From: Symbiodinium sp. CCMP2592
Taxonomy: Eukaryota > Sar > Dinophyceae > Suessiales > Symbiodiniaceae
DNA: 64,000 nt
NCBI GenBank assembly: GCA_905221615.1
Contig: CAJNDT010000935.1
Span: 1-64,000, forward strand
Reading direction: 5' to 3'
Shown: positions 24,530 through 35,601 of the stretch, in pieces
Layout: each line of letters starts with the position of its first letter
Position numbering within the stretch: the stretch's first letter is position 1
The notes under the pieces: model-generated
Told to the model about the DNA's origin: nothing
Seen by the model: the letters and a program-made list of their open reading frames with translations, nothing else
Databases searched by the model: none
Made by a program: the position numbers and the translations under genes

Positions 24530-26045
24530 ATACAGATAGGTTTAAATATGGAACATCAGTCGGAGCCGAAGATTTGCGAATGTCCAGCTGAGTCATAGCT
24601 TGTTGAGTAACGGGTTCCCATGGTGGACATCAGGAACCTACTTGTAAACAAATGTCCTTCAAAATCCACTATAGAATACCCCTTCATCCCTTCCAGGATT
24701 TCATAGAAAATACTCAGATCGTACCATATAGAGTTTATGAAGTATATACTTTGTATAATATACCTTATGGAATACCCTGTATCTCACGAAACACCTTATA
24801 AAAATCTGTCCTATATATCCACCCTATAGAATATTTTTTATACATTACAGGTTGGGTTCCCCTGTTGATACCCTATAGACTACCCCATAGAATACCTTGT
24901 TTATCTCCTATATACCCTGTATGAGCCTTTTAGAATACCATCTGGAATACTTTACAGCATGTTTGATAAACGCCCTATGCATGATACCCCCCTTATACCT
25001 TATACATGCCCTTGAGAACCCACTTTGGGATACCCGACAAAAACCGTATAGATCAGGGTTTACGTACAGTAAATCAAAAGGAGCCCAAGCTTCTTGCAGC
25101 TTATTGAGCAACGGACATTTATGCTTGTAGAATACCTTACAGAATACCCTTTTTACAAACCGTAAAGAAATTCATGTAGAATACGGTAATGCCTTATGTC
25201 ATGTTCCTATATTCCCTATACACCTTGTACACCCAAGATCGTAGAGTGCCCCCGTTGAATGTGGTTTATGTAGCAGGATTCATCTGAAGGAATTGCGGAA
25301 TATAGGATTTAGAAATTCCGTGAAAATCGATGCTTATCTAGCAAAGGATACATACAGAGAACAGAGTTCTTCTGAAACACATGCTGCACATACCATATAG
25401 AATGCCTTTAAAACTATCTTTTCCACCGATTTACCCTACATACACCTTATATAATACCATCTGTAATACCCTGTGGAATACTTTGAAGAAGAACGCCTAT
25501 ATTTGATACATCCTGTGTACGAGGTATGCCATATGGAATACTTGTGCAGTACCATTTAGATTACCTTTTAGAATCCATTCTAGAAAACCCTAACAGTACC
25601 TTATAGATACGGGTTTTAAATATGGAAAGCCAGCCGGAGCCCAAGATCTGAAAATTTTAATTGAATTGCAGCTTTTGGGTAAGGGATTCCTATGCAGAAA
25701 TCAGGAACCAGGAAAACTATCAACTATCCTTACAACTAGTTTCTAAAACAAAATAAAACACACTCTCCATGCACCTTAATGAACTTCATAAAACATACAT
25801 TATAGAATACCTTCCTACATATAGGCCGCAGAATGCCTTTTGTACCATACTTTATGGAGTACGCTCTAGAATACCTTATTATAGAATGCCCTATAGAATA
25901 CCATCCTTACAGAAGACCGCCTATGGAATATATCTTTTGTATACCCCAAGTATACCTCATAGAAACTCCTCCAGAATACCTTTTACGATACCGTTTACAA
26001 TAGCTCATAGTATACCCTATAGATCACGGCTCAAAAAAGGAACAG
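24530..26045 (+). repeat. Degenerate TAGAATACC satellite with higher-order units
   Basis: TATAGAATACC and close variants recur irregularly over ~1.5 kb (for example near 24897, 25127, 25803, 25866 and 25885). A longer marker (TTTAAATATGGAA..(C/T)CAG.CGGAGCC.AAGAT) occurs at about 24540 and 25615, with shorter relatives near 25045 and 26018, suggesting an older higher-order repeat. Small open frames here are repeat-derived. Confidence 0.65.
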
Positions 26046-26440
26046 GAGGAGCGCGCCGTTAAATAGCGTAGCATACAGAGGACAGTAGACAATACTTCAT
26101 GGTATTGTTTTGGTTCGAACGGTGTGGTGTCGTCGTAGACAGTGAAAACTACGCAGCATATTACAGGTTAGTTCGGAGTGGAGTCGTCACGTCGTCTAGA
26201 CAGTACAAGAAGAGGCTTCGAGGTAGGTCCTGGGGTCGGTGGGTAGCATATATATATATATATATATATATGCGTACATGTATACATATATACACATACA
26301 TACACATCCTCTATGCCTGTATTCCTCTATTTCAATCTCTATCTCTCACCGTATCTATGCCTAAAACCCTATCTGCATCTATGTCTGTACTGGCATCTGT
26401 TCTTCATAAAACAAACATGCATCTACGTACTAAGTTGTTG
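26046..26440. other. Gene-free stretch with a (TA)n tract
   Basis: GTCGTC/GTAGACAGT-type short repeats near 26120-26210, a (TA)n tract at about 26248-26272, then TATCTATG/CATCTATG degenerate words. No gene supported. Confidence 0.5.
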
Positions 26441-26850
26441 CAGCTGAGATGCACGACCGTGCCTGCTGTCCGGGAAGATGACAGGTGAAGCTTGAGACAG
26501 CCATGTTGGAAAGTATTCGGGACTTGCGTGCAACTTTAGAATTATGTTAAGTATGGAAAACGGCTACAATGTCTCCTCGCGGCAACTGTCCACGTGCCAA
26601 TTGGCGGAAGCTGCGACAGCAGTGAATGAGAAATTCTTTGCTGTGCTAGAGGTGCGTCGAGACTTTAAAGCATGAACACCTGAACTCGAAAGCCTATAAC
26701 CCCTCATCTTAAGCTCTGAAACCTTGAACCTTAAGCTCTAAACCTAACATAGAGGAAGCTTCAAGTTTAAAACAGCAGTGGATGACAGTGTAGTTTTGCT
26801 CAACCAGGGCTTCCCAATCCAAAGCTCGCAAATCAGCGTGCAAGACTTGT
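26441..26850 (+). repeat. ~400 bp dispersed repeat, copy 1
   Basis: From GCTGAGATGCACGACCGTGC through GGGAAGATGACAGGTGAAGC and AGTGAATGAGAAATTCTTTG to GCAAATCAGCGTG. Matches 34209-34610 with moderate divergence and small indels. Function unknown; no conserved reading frame seen. Confidence 0.72.
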
Positions 26851-27332
26851 CTACCCCAAACATCTAAGCCTCATACACCATTTAGATTTGTATGATGTTT
26901 GTTTTCAGCGTCACTACGAGTGCTATCGCTGTTGCAAGTCTTGTGTTTCTCCTGCTCCCGTTGTTCCTTGCCGTCCCGTTCCAGTGGGTTGCCGATGACT
27001 TTTCCTTTCCTTCTCTCGCAGCGCTCAGTCTTGAGTAGAACGCCTAGCGTAGGCCCAGCATGCGCATGGTAGGTAGTTGTTATGCGCAAGGCATCTTTCA
27101 GATGCGCAGGGCACCCCGTGCCGACAGCACAAGAGCGAGTGCACCATACACGTCCGGCCCGAAAGCTCAGCAACGCGTATGCTACAGTGGAACAAAAAGC
27201 ATTAAGTCAAGGATCCCTAAAGGCATACGACATGGCAACAAAGTACACTGTACAACTAACGGTTTCTACCGGTGTTCAATGGAATCAGCACTCAGAAAGC
27301 ATGAGATGAAATGAATGAAAAGCCATATCGCA
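26851..27332. other. Probable 3' flank of the LINE
   Basis: No supported gene. The open frames at 27060-27314 (+) and 26871-27173 (-) overlap and have no motifs. On the minus strand this sequence lies directly 3' of the LINE coding remnant and may include its 3' UTR. Confidence 0.4.
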
Positions 27333-28395
27333 TCATGCAGTGCCCCCAATGGCACTCTCCTCGACTCTGCAAAGAAAGACTGCATCACAATCACGAGCAT
27401 AAAGGGTTGTATCACTCAGTTTGACAGGCTTGGCAATCTTACCATTGGTATGTGCATGCCATCCAGTCTTCTTTGAGCTCGCCCAGTAACGAGCACCGAA
27501 AGGATCACCAGGTGCACCGTGCATGACCACAGACATGAGCTGATACGTTATGTTGTAAGTTGCAACACTCTCCGCATGGAAACATGGGACATGAACTGTT
27601 GTAGGTGCTTTGCCCTGGTTGATCAATCGCCACTCACCCGATGTACTGCAGAGCCACCTTGGGGAAACAACACAAAGAATATCGGGAGCCTGGACAAGTG
27701 CACAACGAACCTCATGTGTACGCCATTCTGAGAAAAGTGCACTCATGTCCAGATGGCATGTGTTCCCAAGGATTTCCGCCTGCAAGCAAATCGGTTGCCA
27801 TGTGTCGCCAGCTTGGTTGCAAACGAGCGAGCCATCAGGAGCAGCCGTTCTGGCCTCCCATTGGCCTTGCATGGACTGGGCCGCAGCCTTTGGCAGGATG
27901 TATTGCAGCCAGCCTGTGATGGTGGGTGTTGTCGAGTCCCAGCCTTGAAGCCATGACCGCCACGGCAGTGAAGAGGACAACCTGAACGATGTGCCCATAG
28001 CAAGAAATGACTTAACGGCAGGAGCGAGGCGACCTGTGAGGAAGTCCACATCATATTTGTCAGCACTCAGCACCTGCCATAAGCCAAGCAAGCATGCACA
28101 CCACCATGTAACCATGTCGATCATGTAAACTGAAAGCTGTAGTGAGGATCCCGGCCACCTTTAGCGCCGAAGTGCTGCCGCCATCTTTGCGATGTGCTGG
28201 GCGAGTGGTTGCAAGTTCATGCGCTCGCCGCGGATCCGAACCCCCACCAGACGAAGAGCTGCGCTGCCCGTCAAGTTGCGAAGCAGGTCGTGGGCTTGTT
28301 GTGCTCGAGTGCCCCGCATTGCCACCGACAAAATGAAGGGGAGTGTGTCCCCCGTCACCGTTTCGGTGAGCTTCCTTGTCGAGTGGAAGCGGTGA
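27333..28395 (-). pseudogene. LINE remnant: USP-like cysteine-protease tail, probably inactive
   Basis: Third part, back in the zinc-finger frame and interrupted by an in-frame TAA at 28161-28163; the frame reopens and ends at 27333. The ending YQLMSVVMHGAPGDPFGARY, then W, then aspartate and aromatic residues resembles the C-terminal box of ubiquitin-specific proteases (Y.L..V..H.G....GHY...W). The catalytic His position reads ARY instead of GHY. The region where a catalytic Cys would be expected, just after the stop codon, reads LQLSVYMIDMVTWW with Ser in a possible Cys position. The family call is an inference from short motifs; a different papain-like fold is possible. Confidence 0.4.
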
Positions 28396-29225
28396 ATGAG
28401 TCCTCCTTCCCTGTCAACACCAGCTGCTGCAGGTCGTGCGCAATCTGCACCATCTGAGTGTCTCCGACTGGTGGGCGGGTGGCATCCAGTTCCAATCGGC
28501 GGCTCTCCGCATTCCATTGCTGGAATGTCCAATGAAGCTCTTTCTCTCCCTGCACTTTGACCCACCCCTGGGCCTCCATCTTCTTGATTGTAGTCTCGTC
28601 TTTGGTCATCATGTCGAGGCGGGTGATCCATTCCGCAAGCAGACTTTTGATTAAGGCGACCCGAAGTGAGCTGGTAACCGTCGGCGGGGTTTTGCCCCGT
28701 CCCGTTTTCCAAGCCTGCGCCACCTGCCACAGCGGAGCCAGTAGGCCATGTGACCCGGACTCTAGATGTAACAGGAATTGCTTTTCGGTGCGAATAAGTT
28801 GCAGCTCCTCCTCCTGTTTCAAGGTCAGCCTGCATAAGGCTTCCACCAGCTGTTCCATGTTCGGCCGCGGATGCTTGTGGGGAGCACCCCAGCTGTTGGC
28901 ATCCCAGCCGTTGGCATCCCAGCCGTTGTAGTCCCAGCTGCCCCAGCTGTTGTGTCCCCGGCCTCGTCCGTCGTTGTCGCGGCGTCCGCCCTTGCCTTTG
29001 CCCCCCTTCGGATGCTGCTTGTCCTTGTTCATCTCGGGCTCCTGTCGTGACCTCTTGCCTCGGTTCGGCATGTCCTGGTCCCCCGTTGCCTCCAACTCCG
29101 ATGGGTCCTGAAAGTTCACCGCGCTGATCTTCGCCAGAGCCGGCAGGCAGCCGGCGAACACATCCTGAATCTCGGTGTCCAGCATGCCTGGCCATACAAA
29201 GTTTGAGGGCATACTGCTGAAGAGG
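28395..29225 (-). pseudogene. LINE remnant: basic Lys/Gly/Trp-rich linker region
   Basis: Second readable part, one frame away from the zinc-finger part. It contains KGGKGKGGRRDNDGRGRGHN, then repeats of NGWDANGWDAN and NSWGAP, then a helical, charged region (QEEELQLIRTEKQFLLHLES and onward). The basic stretch probably binds RNA, like the KGKGKG region in the copia Gag of this window. The coherent sequence leaves this frame near 28395 and returns to the original frame. No enzyme motif is recognised. The upstream part of this open frame (to 29428) is a shadow of the zinc-finger region. Confidence 0.55.
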
Positions 29226-30540
29226 AACACAGGTATGTGCGTGATCGGCCTTCTTGATGCCTTTGGCCCCACACAGGGAGCAGGGAATGGTGATCGAGCC
29301 CGTCCACTCTGCACACAAGAGCTGCGCACGAGGTTGCATGTTGCGCCAAAGCTCGCCGTGATGTCTCTGCATGTGTGTTTTGAAGCGCTGCTTGGAAATA
29401 TCTGCAAGACAAACCTGACAAGTGCCACGCAAAGGTTTTATACCCTCCGCGGAAGGGTAAGGGGTACCGGCCAGGTCGGTCACATCGGCGGCCTCGGGTG
29501 GACCTCCATTCACGAGCCAAGTCATGGCCAGCTGAAATAAAGCCGGGCATGTGGCACGATGATCCCTGCCTGCTTGGTCCTTATGTCCACACCATCGGCA
29601 TGTGCCCTTAATGGGCGGGAGGTTGTTCATGCACCACACGCGGACACGACCACTATGCGCCTGCCACTCGTCACGATGCACACGACCATAATGAACCTTC
29701 ATGTAGTTTTCATTGGGGAGCCAGGTTCGGCACAGTGCACACCTCTCGTTGAGCTCGGTCTTGAGGTCCGGGGGCGGTAGCTGATGGAAGACCTCCGGGA
29801 AAACAATTTCATCCTCTAGGACTTTGGCTATCAACGGCGGGTGGACGTCCTCATACTCAGCTTTTGCTGTAGCCTGGCAACGGCCAAGCTCGACATGCCG
29901 CTGTAGCCCCTCCCATAATCGAAATTTGTGCCCGCAATTGATGCATTGCGGGAGGCCGTCCTTGCCGTGAAGCAGCCGGTCAAAACGTTCACCACTCGGT
30001 TTGTCCTCTCCTCGCCTGTGTGCACTGGCACGGTGCTGGCGTAGGGACGCTGCAGTTGGAAAGCATTTGCCACAGTCAGGGCAGGGCAGGTCGGCAGCAG
30101 CACCCGTTGTTGAGTCCGGCTGAACAAAATTCTGGAACTGCTGGAGAATACTTTCCTCATGTGCAAACAGGGCCGGGTCGAGTCTGACATCGTGTGGCGG
30201 GAGTTTGCCTTGGAGCTCGCGGGTCTTTTCCAAGACTCGGACCTGCCTGTGCACAAGTAGCTGCAACGGAGACTCCAGGCCGAGCCCTTCAAGAAATTGG
30301 GCGTCGGGCTCCAGGGTAAGATGGCGTGGGCTTCCCGCGATGGCCCTGAGCTGCTTGACCAATTCGACCCTGATCATGGATGCACTCTTGGCTGTGAGAC
30401 CCGAAGCCGTCAACGCGTAGAAGACTGTTGGCAAGATGTAGGCTTTCCATAGGCGGATCCTTTTATGTAGGGGCCAGGCACGCTTAGAGTGCAGATGTTG
30501 TCGTTGCCGATGACTCAGCTTGAGGGTGGCGATGGGCCTG
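29186..30540 (-). pseudogene. LINE remnant: RT C-terminus and six zinc fingers
   Basis: This is the first readable part of the LINE. The open frame begins at 30782, but LINE-like sequence starts only near 30530; upstream residues are His/Thr/Pro low complexity. The IRLWKAYILPTVFYALTASG segment matches what usually follows the RT domain in LINEs. Six Cys/His motifs follow at frame residues ~234-255 (CPDCGKCF...H....H, a typical C2H2 finger), 280-302, 348-369, 395-412, 455-474 and 501-518, presumably nucleic-acid binding. Near 29185-29225 the coherent sequence leaves this frame and continues in another, indicating a 1 nt indel. The rest of this open frame down to ~28395 is a shadow. Confidence 0.7.
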
Positions 30541-31110
30541 ATTTCAAGTATATGATCCAGCTGCTGTTGGTTGTGGTGGTGACTGTTGCCGGTGTGGTGG
30601 CAGGGGCGGCGTTGGTGCTGGTGCTGGTGCTGTGAGGGTGGTAGGGATGAGGTGGAGATGGCGGGGATGGTGTTGCTTGGGGTGGAGGTGGGGCTGGTCG
30701 GCGTGGTCGTGCTTAGCATCATGAGCAGCAGTATCATCATGGTTGTGATCTGCGCCGTCCATAAGTACATTATCATCATCATAGTACATCGCCATGAGCA
30801 GCTTTTTCAGTCATATCAGTACCCACACCGCCACTGCCATCTCCGTAGTGCCCATCACCCTCATCAATAGTCACTGTCATAGTCATCGTCATCAACTTGA
30901 TCATGTGCACAATCATCATCCCCAACCCGCAAATCTTGTCGAACATTACCGTCATCGAGATCCAGGTCTCCCCGCCATGACCATCTCTACCGTGCTGATC
31001 ATCATGGCCATCATCAGCATCAGCAGCAGAATCATCAACATCATCATAAACACCACCACATTTCCTACCACGACTGTGCGTGTTGTTTTAGAGTCGTTTA
31101 CGCCCTGGGC
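30541..31110. repeat. ATC/CAT-rich degenerate trinucleotide region
   Basis: CATCATCATCATAGTACATC, ATCATCATCAGCAGC and related words, plus GGTGCTGGTGCTGGTGCTG near 30610. A comparable GATGATG-rich patch lies at 35210-35480, in both cases just upstream of the segmental duplication. Confidence 0.7.
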
Positions 31111-31135
31111 CAGGGTAGGAAGAAAAGTGCTTATC

Positions 31136-32520
31136 TCCGACCTACACCCAACATTTCTCACACAGTGCTGTCGCTGCCGACAACGATCCCAGTCGAGCCC
31201 ATGGTCGACGTGTTGCGTGTAAGCCGTCACAGTTTAGAAAGAGCCTGTTCATGACAGGAAACACAGTCTGCGCGATGGGAATATGATTGAGCAGAATATG
31301 ACTAGCTTGAGAAGTTGAAATATAGCACTCGTACAATCACACGACATGATATGATATAGTAATTATATGTACTGCACTTGCATTCCTAGCCCACAAACCA
31401 TGGTTCCTCTTTGAAACCTGTTGTGAAGGCATGTGACGTGGTCCCGTTGGTGTCAATAGCGGATGCCAGAAGCTAGTTACAGGGCAAGATAGTCCTGGTG
31501 GCAGGCTGTGGGGTGATGGCCGAGAGGTGCAAAACTTTCAGTGATTGCGATAAAGAGATCAACTTGGATAATCTAGTTCCTGACCCACATATAGATCACA
31601 TGGAGTAGCATCCCATTATGAATGATTACCCTCAAGGCAGAGCCACGCACTCAAATCTTCATCTTGCCAAAGTGTTACAGGGGTGTCGTATCCGCCTTAT
31701 GCTCTGATTAAGAATAATAAACACACCGGCTCATTCCAACAAACCCCTTCGGTCGTCCTTGTGAATGATGGCCCACTGCATGCCTGCAGGGTTTCTTCGC
31801 CCATGTTTCACTGCGCGACTTCTGTCGCACGATTGGTGGCCCTGTACGGGCACACGGCAGAAGAACGACATAAACCCCCATCGATCTGATGGTGCAGATG
31901 AGGGTTTGGGGTTTAGGGTTCAGGGCATGAGTAGTAAAACATGCTGTTCCTTACGTCTCCCTGTCATAACCACAGTCTATTCTATCATACAGGCCCCAAA
32001 TCAAAACCCTCACAATCTCTGGAAGGAACCATTGGTGGAGACCCTATTCTGTTTATCAAGACCCTTGACCTTAACGAATCCTAAACCTGGCCCCTGTATT
32101 CCCAAAGAGCTCTTCGAGATTCCCTAAGTCCCGCAGCCCCAGCACCTTCTGCGAAGCCGCGGATGTAATTTAGGGCTGAGGGATTAGGGTTTGGCCCTAG
32201 GGCCTTTAAGGTTGCTAAGGCCTGGAGTTTAGGGTTTAGAATTTTTTTCATTTTTAGATGCCCCAGCGAAGTTCCAAGCGTTCTCGGAAGGGGAGTTTCA
32301 TGTCGAGCTGCTCCGAGCGAGCTGCCTGACCCATTTTTCATTTGGCGCTGCTTGTCTTGTCTCGCCCTTGTTGATGCTAGCTGCTATTCTTGTGTTTGGT
32401 GGTGAGCTGTGTGTACTGGTGAAAGTCCAGGTTGGGGGCGCCACACCGTAGGCTGCTGCCTTGATTGTCGTTTTGATCCGCAAAGCCAGGGTGAAACCCA
32501 CCGAGAAGAGCCCGCTGAAG
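31136..32520 (+). repeat. Segmental duplication, copy A
   Basis: Blocks match copy B (35602-36815) in the same order. These are CAACATTTCTCACACAGTGC (31150), CCTGTTGTGAAGGCATGTGA (31418), GTGATGGCCGAGAGGTGCA (31513), the ATTCCAACAAACCCCTTCGG block (31734-31890) and the AGGGGAGTTTCATGTCGAGC block through AAGCCAGGGTGAAACCCAC (32289-32500). Some intervals are diverged or present in only one copy (for example ~31220-31375). No conserved ORF was recognised; it may be an old repeat or a pseudogenised gene. Confidence 0.75.
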
Positions 32521-33230
32521 ATCTTCAGGTTCTCTTTAATGACACCCTAAACCCTAAACCCTGAACCGAAGATCTAGGGTTTAGGATTTCTGGTTCAGGG
32601 CCTAGGTTGTAGGGTTTGGAGCTGAAGGCTTGGGTGACTGAAGTTGAACAAGGTTTACGCGAGCAGTCGGCATTCCCTTCAACCAATGTGGCGGAAAACT
32701 GTGTTGTAGACGCACACATGACTTGCTTTATCGGCGAAATCGGTGAAATGCCTTGGCACCGGTTCCATTATCAAGTGTGTTGTTATAAAGGTCTATACCA
32801 GCGACGAGTCCAAGAGCCCGTTGCAGCAGTGGCAAGTGCAGCCTTAAAGTAACGGCAAATGCATTCCGGGATCATCTCGCGCTTTGAGCTTCAAAGGTGG
32901 CCCTGAAATCCCGACAAGTTTTGGGGTTTATGTTGGGTTCATGCTGTGACTTAACCATGAGATCCCAACAAGTAGATGTCCGTCACTGCAAGCATACGAA
33001 CGAAAGCTCTCCCATCCGATGCCTCCTCCTCAACGACTTTCTAAACCCTCAACTCTGAGCCCTTCATGTCTGAATCCTTAAGCCTTACGCGAAAAAGTCT
33101 TGTTGTCAGAGTCAGAACCAGCCTCCACAGGTTTCAGACCTGGCTTTGTCTTGCTGCATTGGCGTTTAGGCATCAACCCCAAAGCGTCCTAAGTACCTAC
33201 ATATTAGCAAGCAAGGATGGTATACGCGTA
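32521..33230. other. Gene-free stretch
   Basis: TTTAGGG-like words at about 32545-32620, then mixed sequence. The open frame 32616-32852 (+) has no motif and is not called. Confidence 0.45.
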
Positions 33231-33545
33231 GTAGGAGTTATCGGCGAGTTAGTAATATAGGGATTCCGTAGTAAGAGCTACTGGCGAAATGGTATTATCA
33301 TGTATTATAGGGATTCTACAGTAGGACTATTTATCATGGGTTCTATGGCAGGATGTGTTACTATACCGGTGCTATAATAGGATTTTGTTGCAAGGAATAC
33401 TTTACTAGGTATCATTCTTATAGGGGCTCTGTTGTAGGAATTAGTAATTGAGGGATTGTAGAGTACGAATGACTATGATAGGTTCTATAGCAGGAATCAC
33501 GATTATGTTGGGGATTCTATAGTGAGAGCTGAGTGCCATTATGGT
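33230..33545 (+). repeat. Degenerate tandem repeat, GGGATTCTATAGTAGGA
   Basis: About seven irregular copies, 40-60 bp apart, of a word near TATAGGGATTCTACAGTAGG. Each copy is diverged. No gene. Confidence 0.65.
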
Positions 33546-34208
33546 TTGTGTCAGTATCCCTCTTACAGGTACTTCGGACCCTTTGGGCAAGTCAACAAAA
33601 CGACACTGTTGGCGTTCCTCGAGCGGCGGTTGGTGCTACTGTCTTTTATGAATACAGTGGTTTTGTTTTAAGATAGCCAGACAGGGTTTAAAAGCATGGC
33701 TTCTCGAAACCTTCTGACCCTTACTCCTCCAATCTCCAACACTACACCCATACCTGAAGCCCTAGCCCCAAAGCCCTAAACCCCTAAATCCTATGAGCCC
33801 CACCCTAAACCACAGCATTCCTAAAGCAGCTCTCAAGCTACCCCAACCCTGAGCCCCGAAACTGTAAACCCCAACCCCCGAAACCCTATACACCCTTAAC
33901 CCTGAACGCCGAAACCTGAACCCTAAACTTCTAAATGTTCGTGGCATCCTCGCTCCAGCTTGTAGCCGCCTTCCACAGTCTCCTCTGGAAGCCAGGTTTG
34001 GCCGAGGGTATTCTGGGTTCTTGCTAAGGAGTTTGATTTAAGCTAGCATGAAAGGGATCTATAGTGATTCACATGATTCTTTATGGGTAGCTTAAGAGTA
34101 GATCCCTTCAAGAACCTGGTATTTATTGAAACAAACCCGAGGGCTAAGGGTTTAGGGCTTTGGGTATAATTAAAAAACCCAGAGGTTTAGGGTTGCGGGG
34201 TCCCATAG
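33546..34208. other. Gene-free stretch
   Basis: Degenerate CCCTAAACC words dominate about 33765-33935. Nothing else is recognisable. Confidence 0.5.
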
Positions 34209-34610
34209 TGCTGAGATGCACCACCGCGCTGTTCGGGAAGATGACAGGTGAAGCTTGAGACAACCATGTTGGAAAGTACTTAGGCCTGTATGCAGCACTG
34301 GGACTAGAGGTGAAGGTCTAGGTCAAGGCTGCAATGTCTCCTTCGTGGCACCTGTGCACATGCTAACTGCTGGAAACGGCAAGAGCAGTGAATGAGAAAT
34401 CCTTGGCTGTGCTAGGAGTACGACGAGACTTTAAAGCCCCAACTTCTAAATCCAATAGCCTACAACCCATTACCTTAGACCCTGAAGCTCTGAACTCAAC
34501 CCTAACTTGAGCATAGAGGAAGATTCAAGTTGAAGCCAGCAGTGGATTCCCAATCCCACGCCCGGAAGTCAGTGTGACGGACTGTTCAATCCCAAGCCTC
34601 TGATCTAAGC
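34209..34610 (+). repeat. ~400 bp dispersed repeat, copy 2
   Basis: Partner of 26441-26850. Shares GGGAAGATGACAGGTGAAGC, CCATGTTGGAAAGTA, AGTGAATGAGAAATCCTTGG and the CGACGAGACTTTAAAGC segment. Diverged, with small indels. Confidence 0.72.
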
Positions 34611-34661
34611 CTCATGCAAAATCGGCGGCTTTCGATACCATTAATACTCTAGGACAGAGAG

Positions 34662-34760
34662 TAGGCCCCTATTCCCTTTTTTACGGGTTAGGTTCCCCTA
34701 TAACCCCCTTTACACCAATAAGGGCACCATTGTTATTCCTGGGTTACTGTTAGGTCTAGT
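34662..34760 (+). repeat. ~110 bp dispersed repeat, GGCACC/GGTCTAGTAC family
   Basis: AGTAGGCCCCTATTCCCTTT through CAATAAGGGCACCATTG to GTTACTGTTAGGTCTAGTAC. Matches 16347-16460 closely and 36860-36955 more distantly. Confidence 0.65.
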
Positions 34761-34834
34761 ACTGCCCTTGCCTTGAAGCCGGGATCCCACCAAGCTGATT
34801 GGTAGAGTCAAGCCGTTGTTGTGTTGGGGTCCTT

Positions 34835-34937
34835 CGGTTGATGAAATAAAAATCCTGCATTACCCATGACAAGGAATATGCCATAATTCCCATAGTTTAG
34901 GGTCATTAAGGTGATGCAGGATTTACATCATCAACCG
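34835..34937. mobile_element. MITE-like element, GTTGATG...AATCCTGCAT family, copy 1
   Basis: CGGTTGATGAAATAAAAATC then CTGCAT at the left, ATGCAGGATTTACATCATCA then ACCG at the right: near-perfect terminal inverted repeats of ~26 bp around ~50 bp. A second copy lies at 38316-38409. A truncated TTTCCGAAAATAGGGG-family element (34938-35004) abuts it directly. Confidence 0.72.
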
Positions 34938-35004
34938 TTATGATAAGGAACCTACTATTCAGGGTACTATATTGGGGACCCCTATTCTCGGAAACTCCCA
35001 TATG
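34938..35004. mobile_element. Truncated TTTCCGAAAATAGGGG-family element
   Basis: Only the right part is present: ATAAGGAACCTACTATTCAG through GGGTACTATATTGG to TTCTCGGAAACTCCCATAT. It aligns with the right half of 7975-8086. The left half is missing, and the neighbouring GTTGATG element occupies that place. Confidence 0.55.
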
Positions 35005-35601
35005 ATGCTGATGGCTGCAATGACGCTGATGCCGGAGACGAAGCTCAGAGTTGCAATTCTTAATTTCACTCTCATGAAGAACTAGAGGCACCTGGCTGGT
35101 ACGATGAAGGCTTGCAGACTGTGGACTATGATTCATAGGGACCCCTAGGTAAGGCCTATTTAAGGAAGTCCAGTCCCCTACCCCCCCCCAGCGCCCTAAG
35201 GGTCCTTATGAATGATGGTGCTGATGATGTCGATGATGTGAAAGATGGCGGGGACGATGATCATGGTGCGCATGAACATGATTAGGCCTCAGGGTTATGA
35301 GTTTAGGGTTTAGGGTTTAACATGGTCATGACCATGACAGCGACTACGACGAAGATCATGAATGCTTTGGTGATGGCACTAGCGGCATGGGTGCTGATGA
35401 CTGCAATGCTGGGCATGATGATGTACTCTGTAGACGGAGAGGCTGGTGATAGGGTGCAGATCGTATCTGTTGTGATAGTGTGGCTCAGGATGCTAAGCGC
35501 ACTTGTCGTTCTCGTCATGACTTGTCGGACTGGTTTGACTTTTGCTTATCTGTTGTGTCAAACTTGTTGTGCACGCCCTGTGACTCCATAGGGCGAGCCG
35601 T
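35005..35601. other. Gene-free stretch with ATG/GAT-rich patch
   Basis: GATGATG/CATGACCATGA-type words at 35210-35480 with one TTTAGGGTTTAGGGTTT run at about 35302. The 89-codon frame 35322-35591 (+) is Met-rich because of the repeat and is not called. Confidence 0.5.

Larger units (their letters stand above)
27333..30540 (-). mobile_element. 5'-truncated, frameshifted LINE-like retrotransposon
   Basis: Minus-strand coding remnants are arranged in the order of a non-LTR retrotransposon C-terminal half: the end of a reverse transcriptase or its thumb (IRLWKAYILPTVFYALTASG), six zinc-finger-like motifs, a Lys/Gly-rich basic stretch and a cysteine-protease-like tail. The catalytic RT core, which would lie beyond 30540, is missing. 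Low-complexity CAT/ATC sequence begins there, so the copy is 5'-truncated, as is usual for LINEs. Two frame changes and one in-frame stop make it a dead copy. Target-site duplications were not identified, and the 3' end could extend to about 27000. Confidence 0.7.

Noticed and set aside
28161..29180. C-terminal part of the 873-codon minus-strand frame as real protein
   Set aside because: Between ~29185 and ~28395 the coherent KG-rich and Trp-repeat protein lies in another phase; this stretch is Arg/Gly/Pro-rich shadow. Only its last ~78 codons (before 28161) regain coherence.
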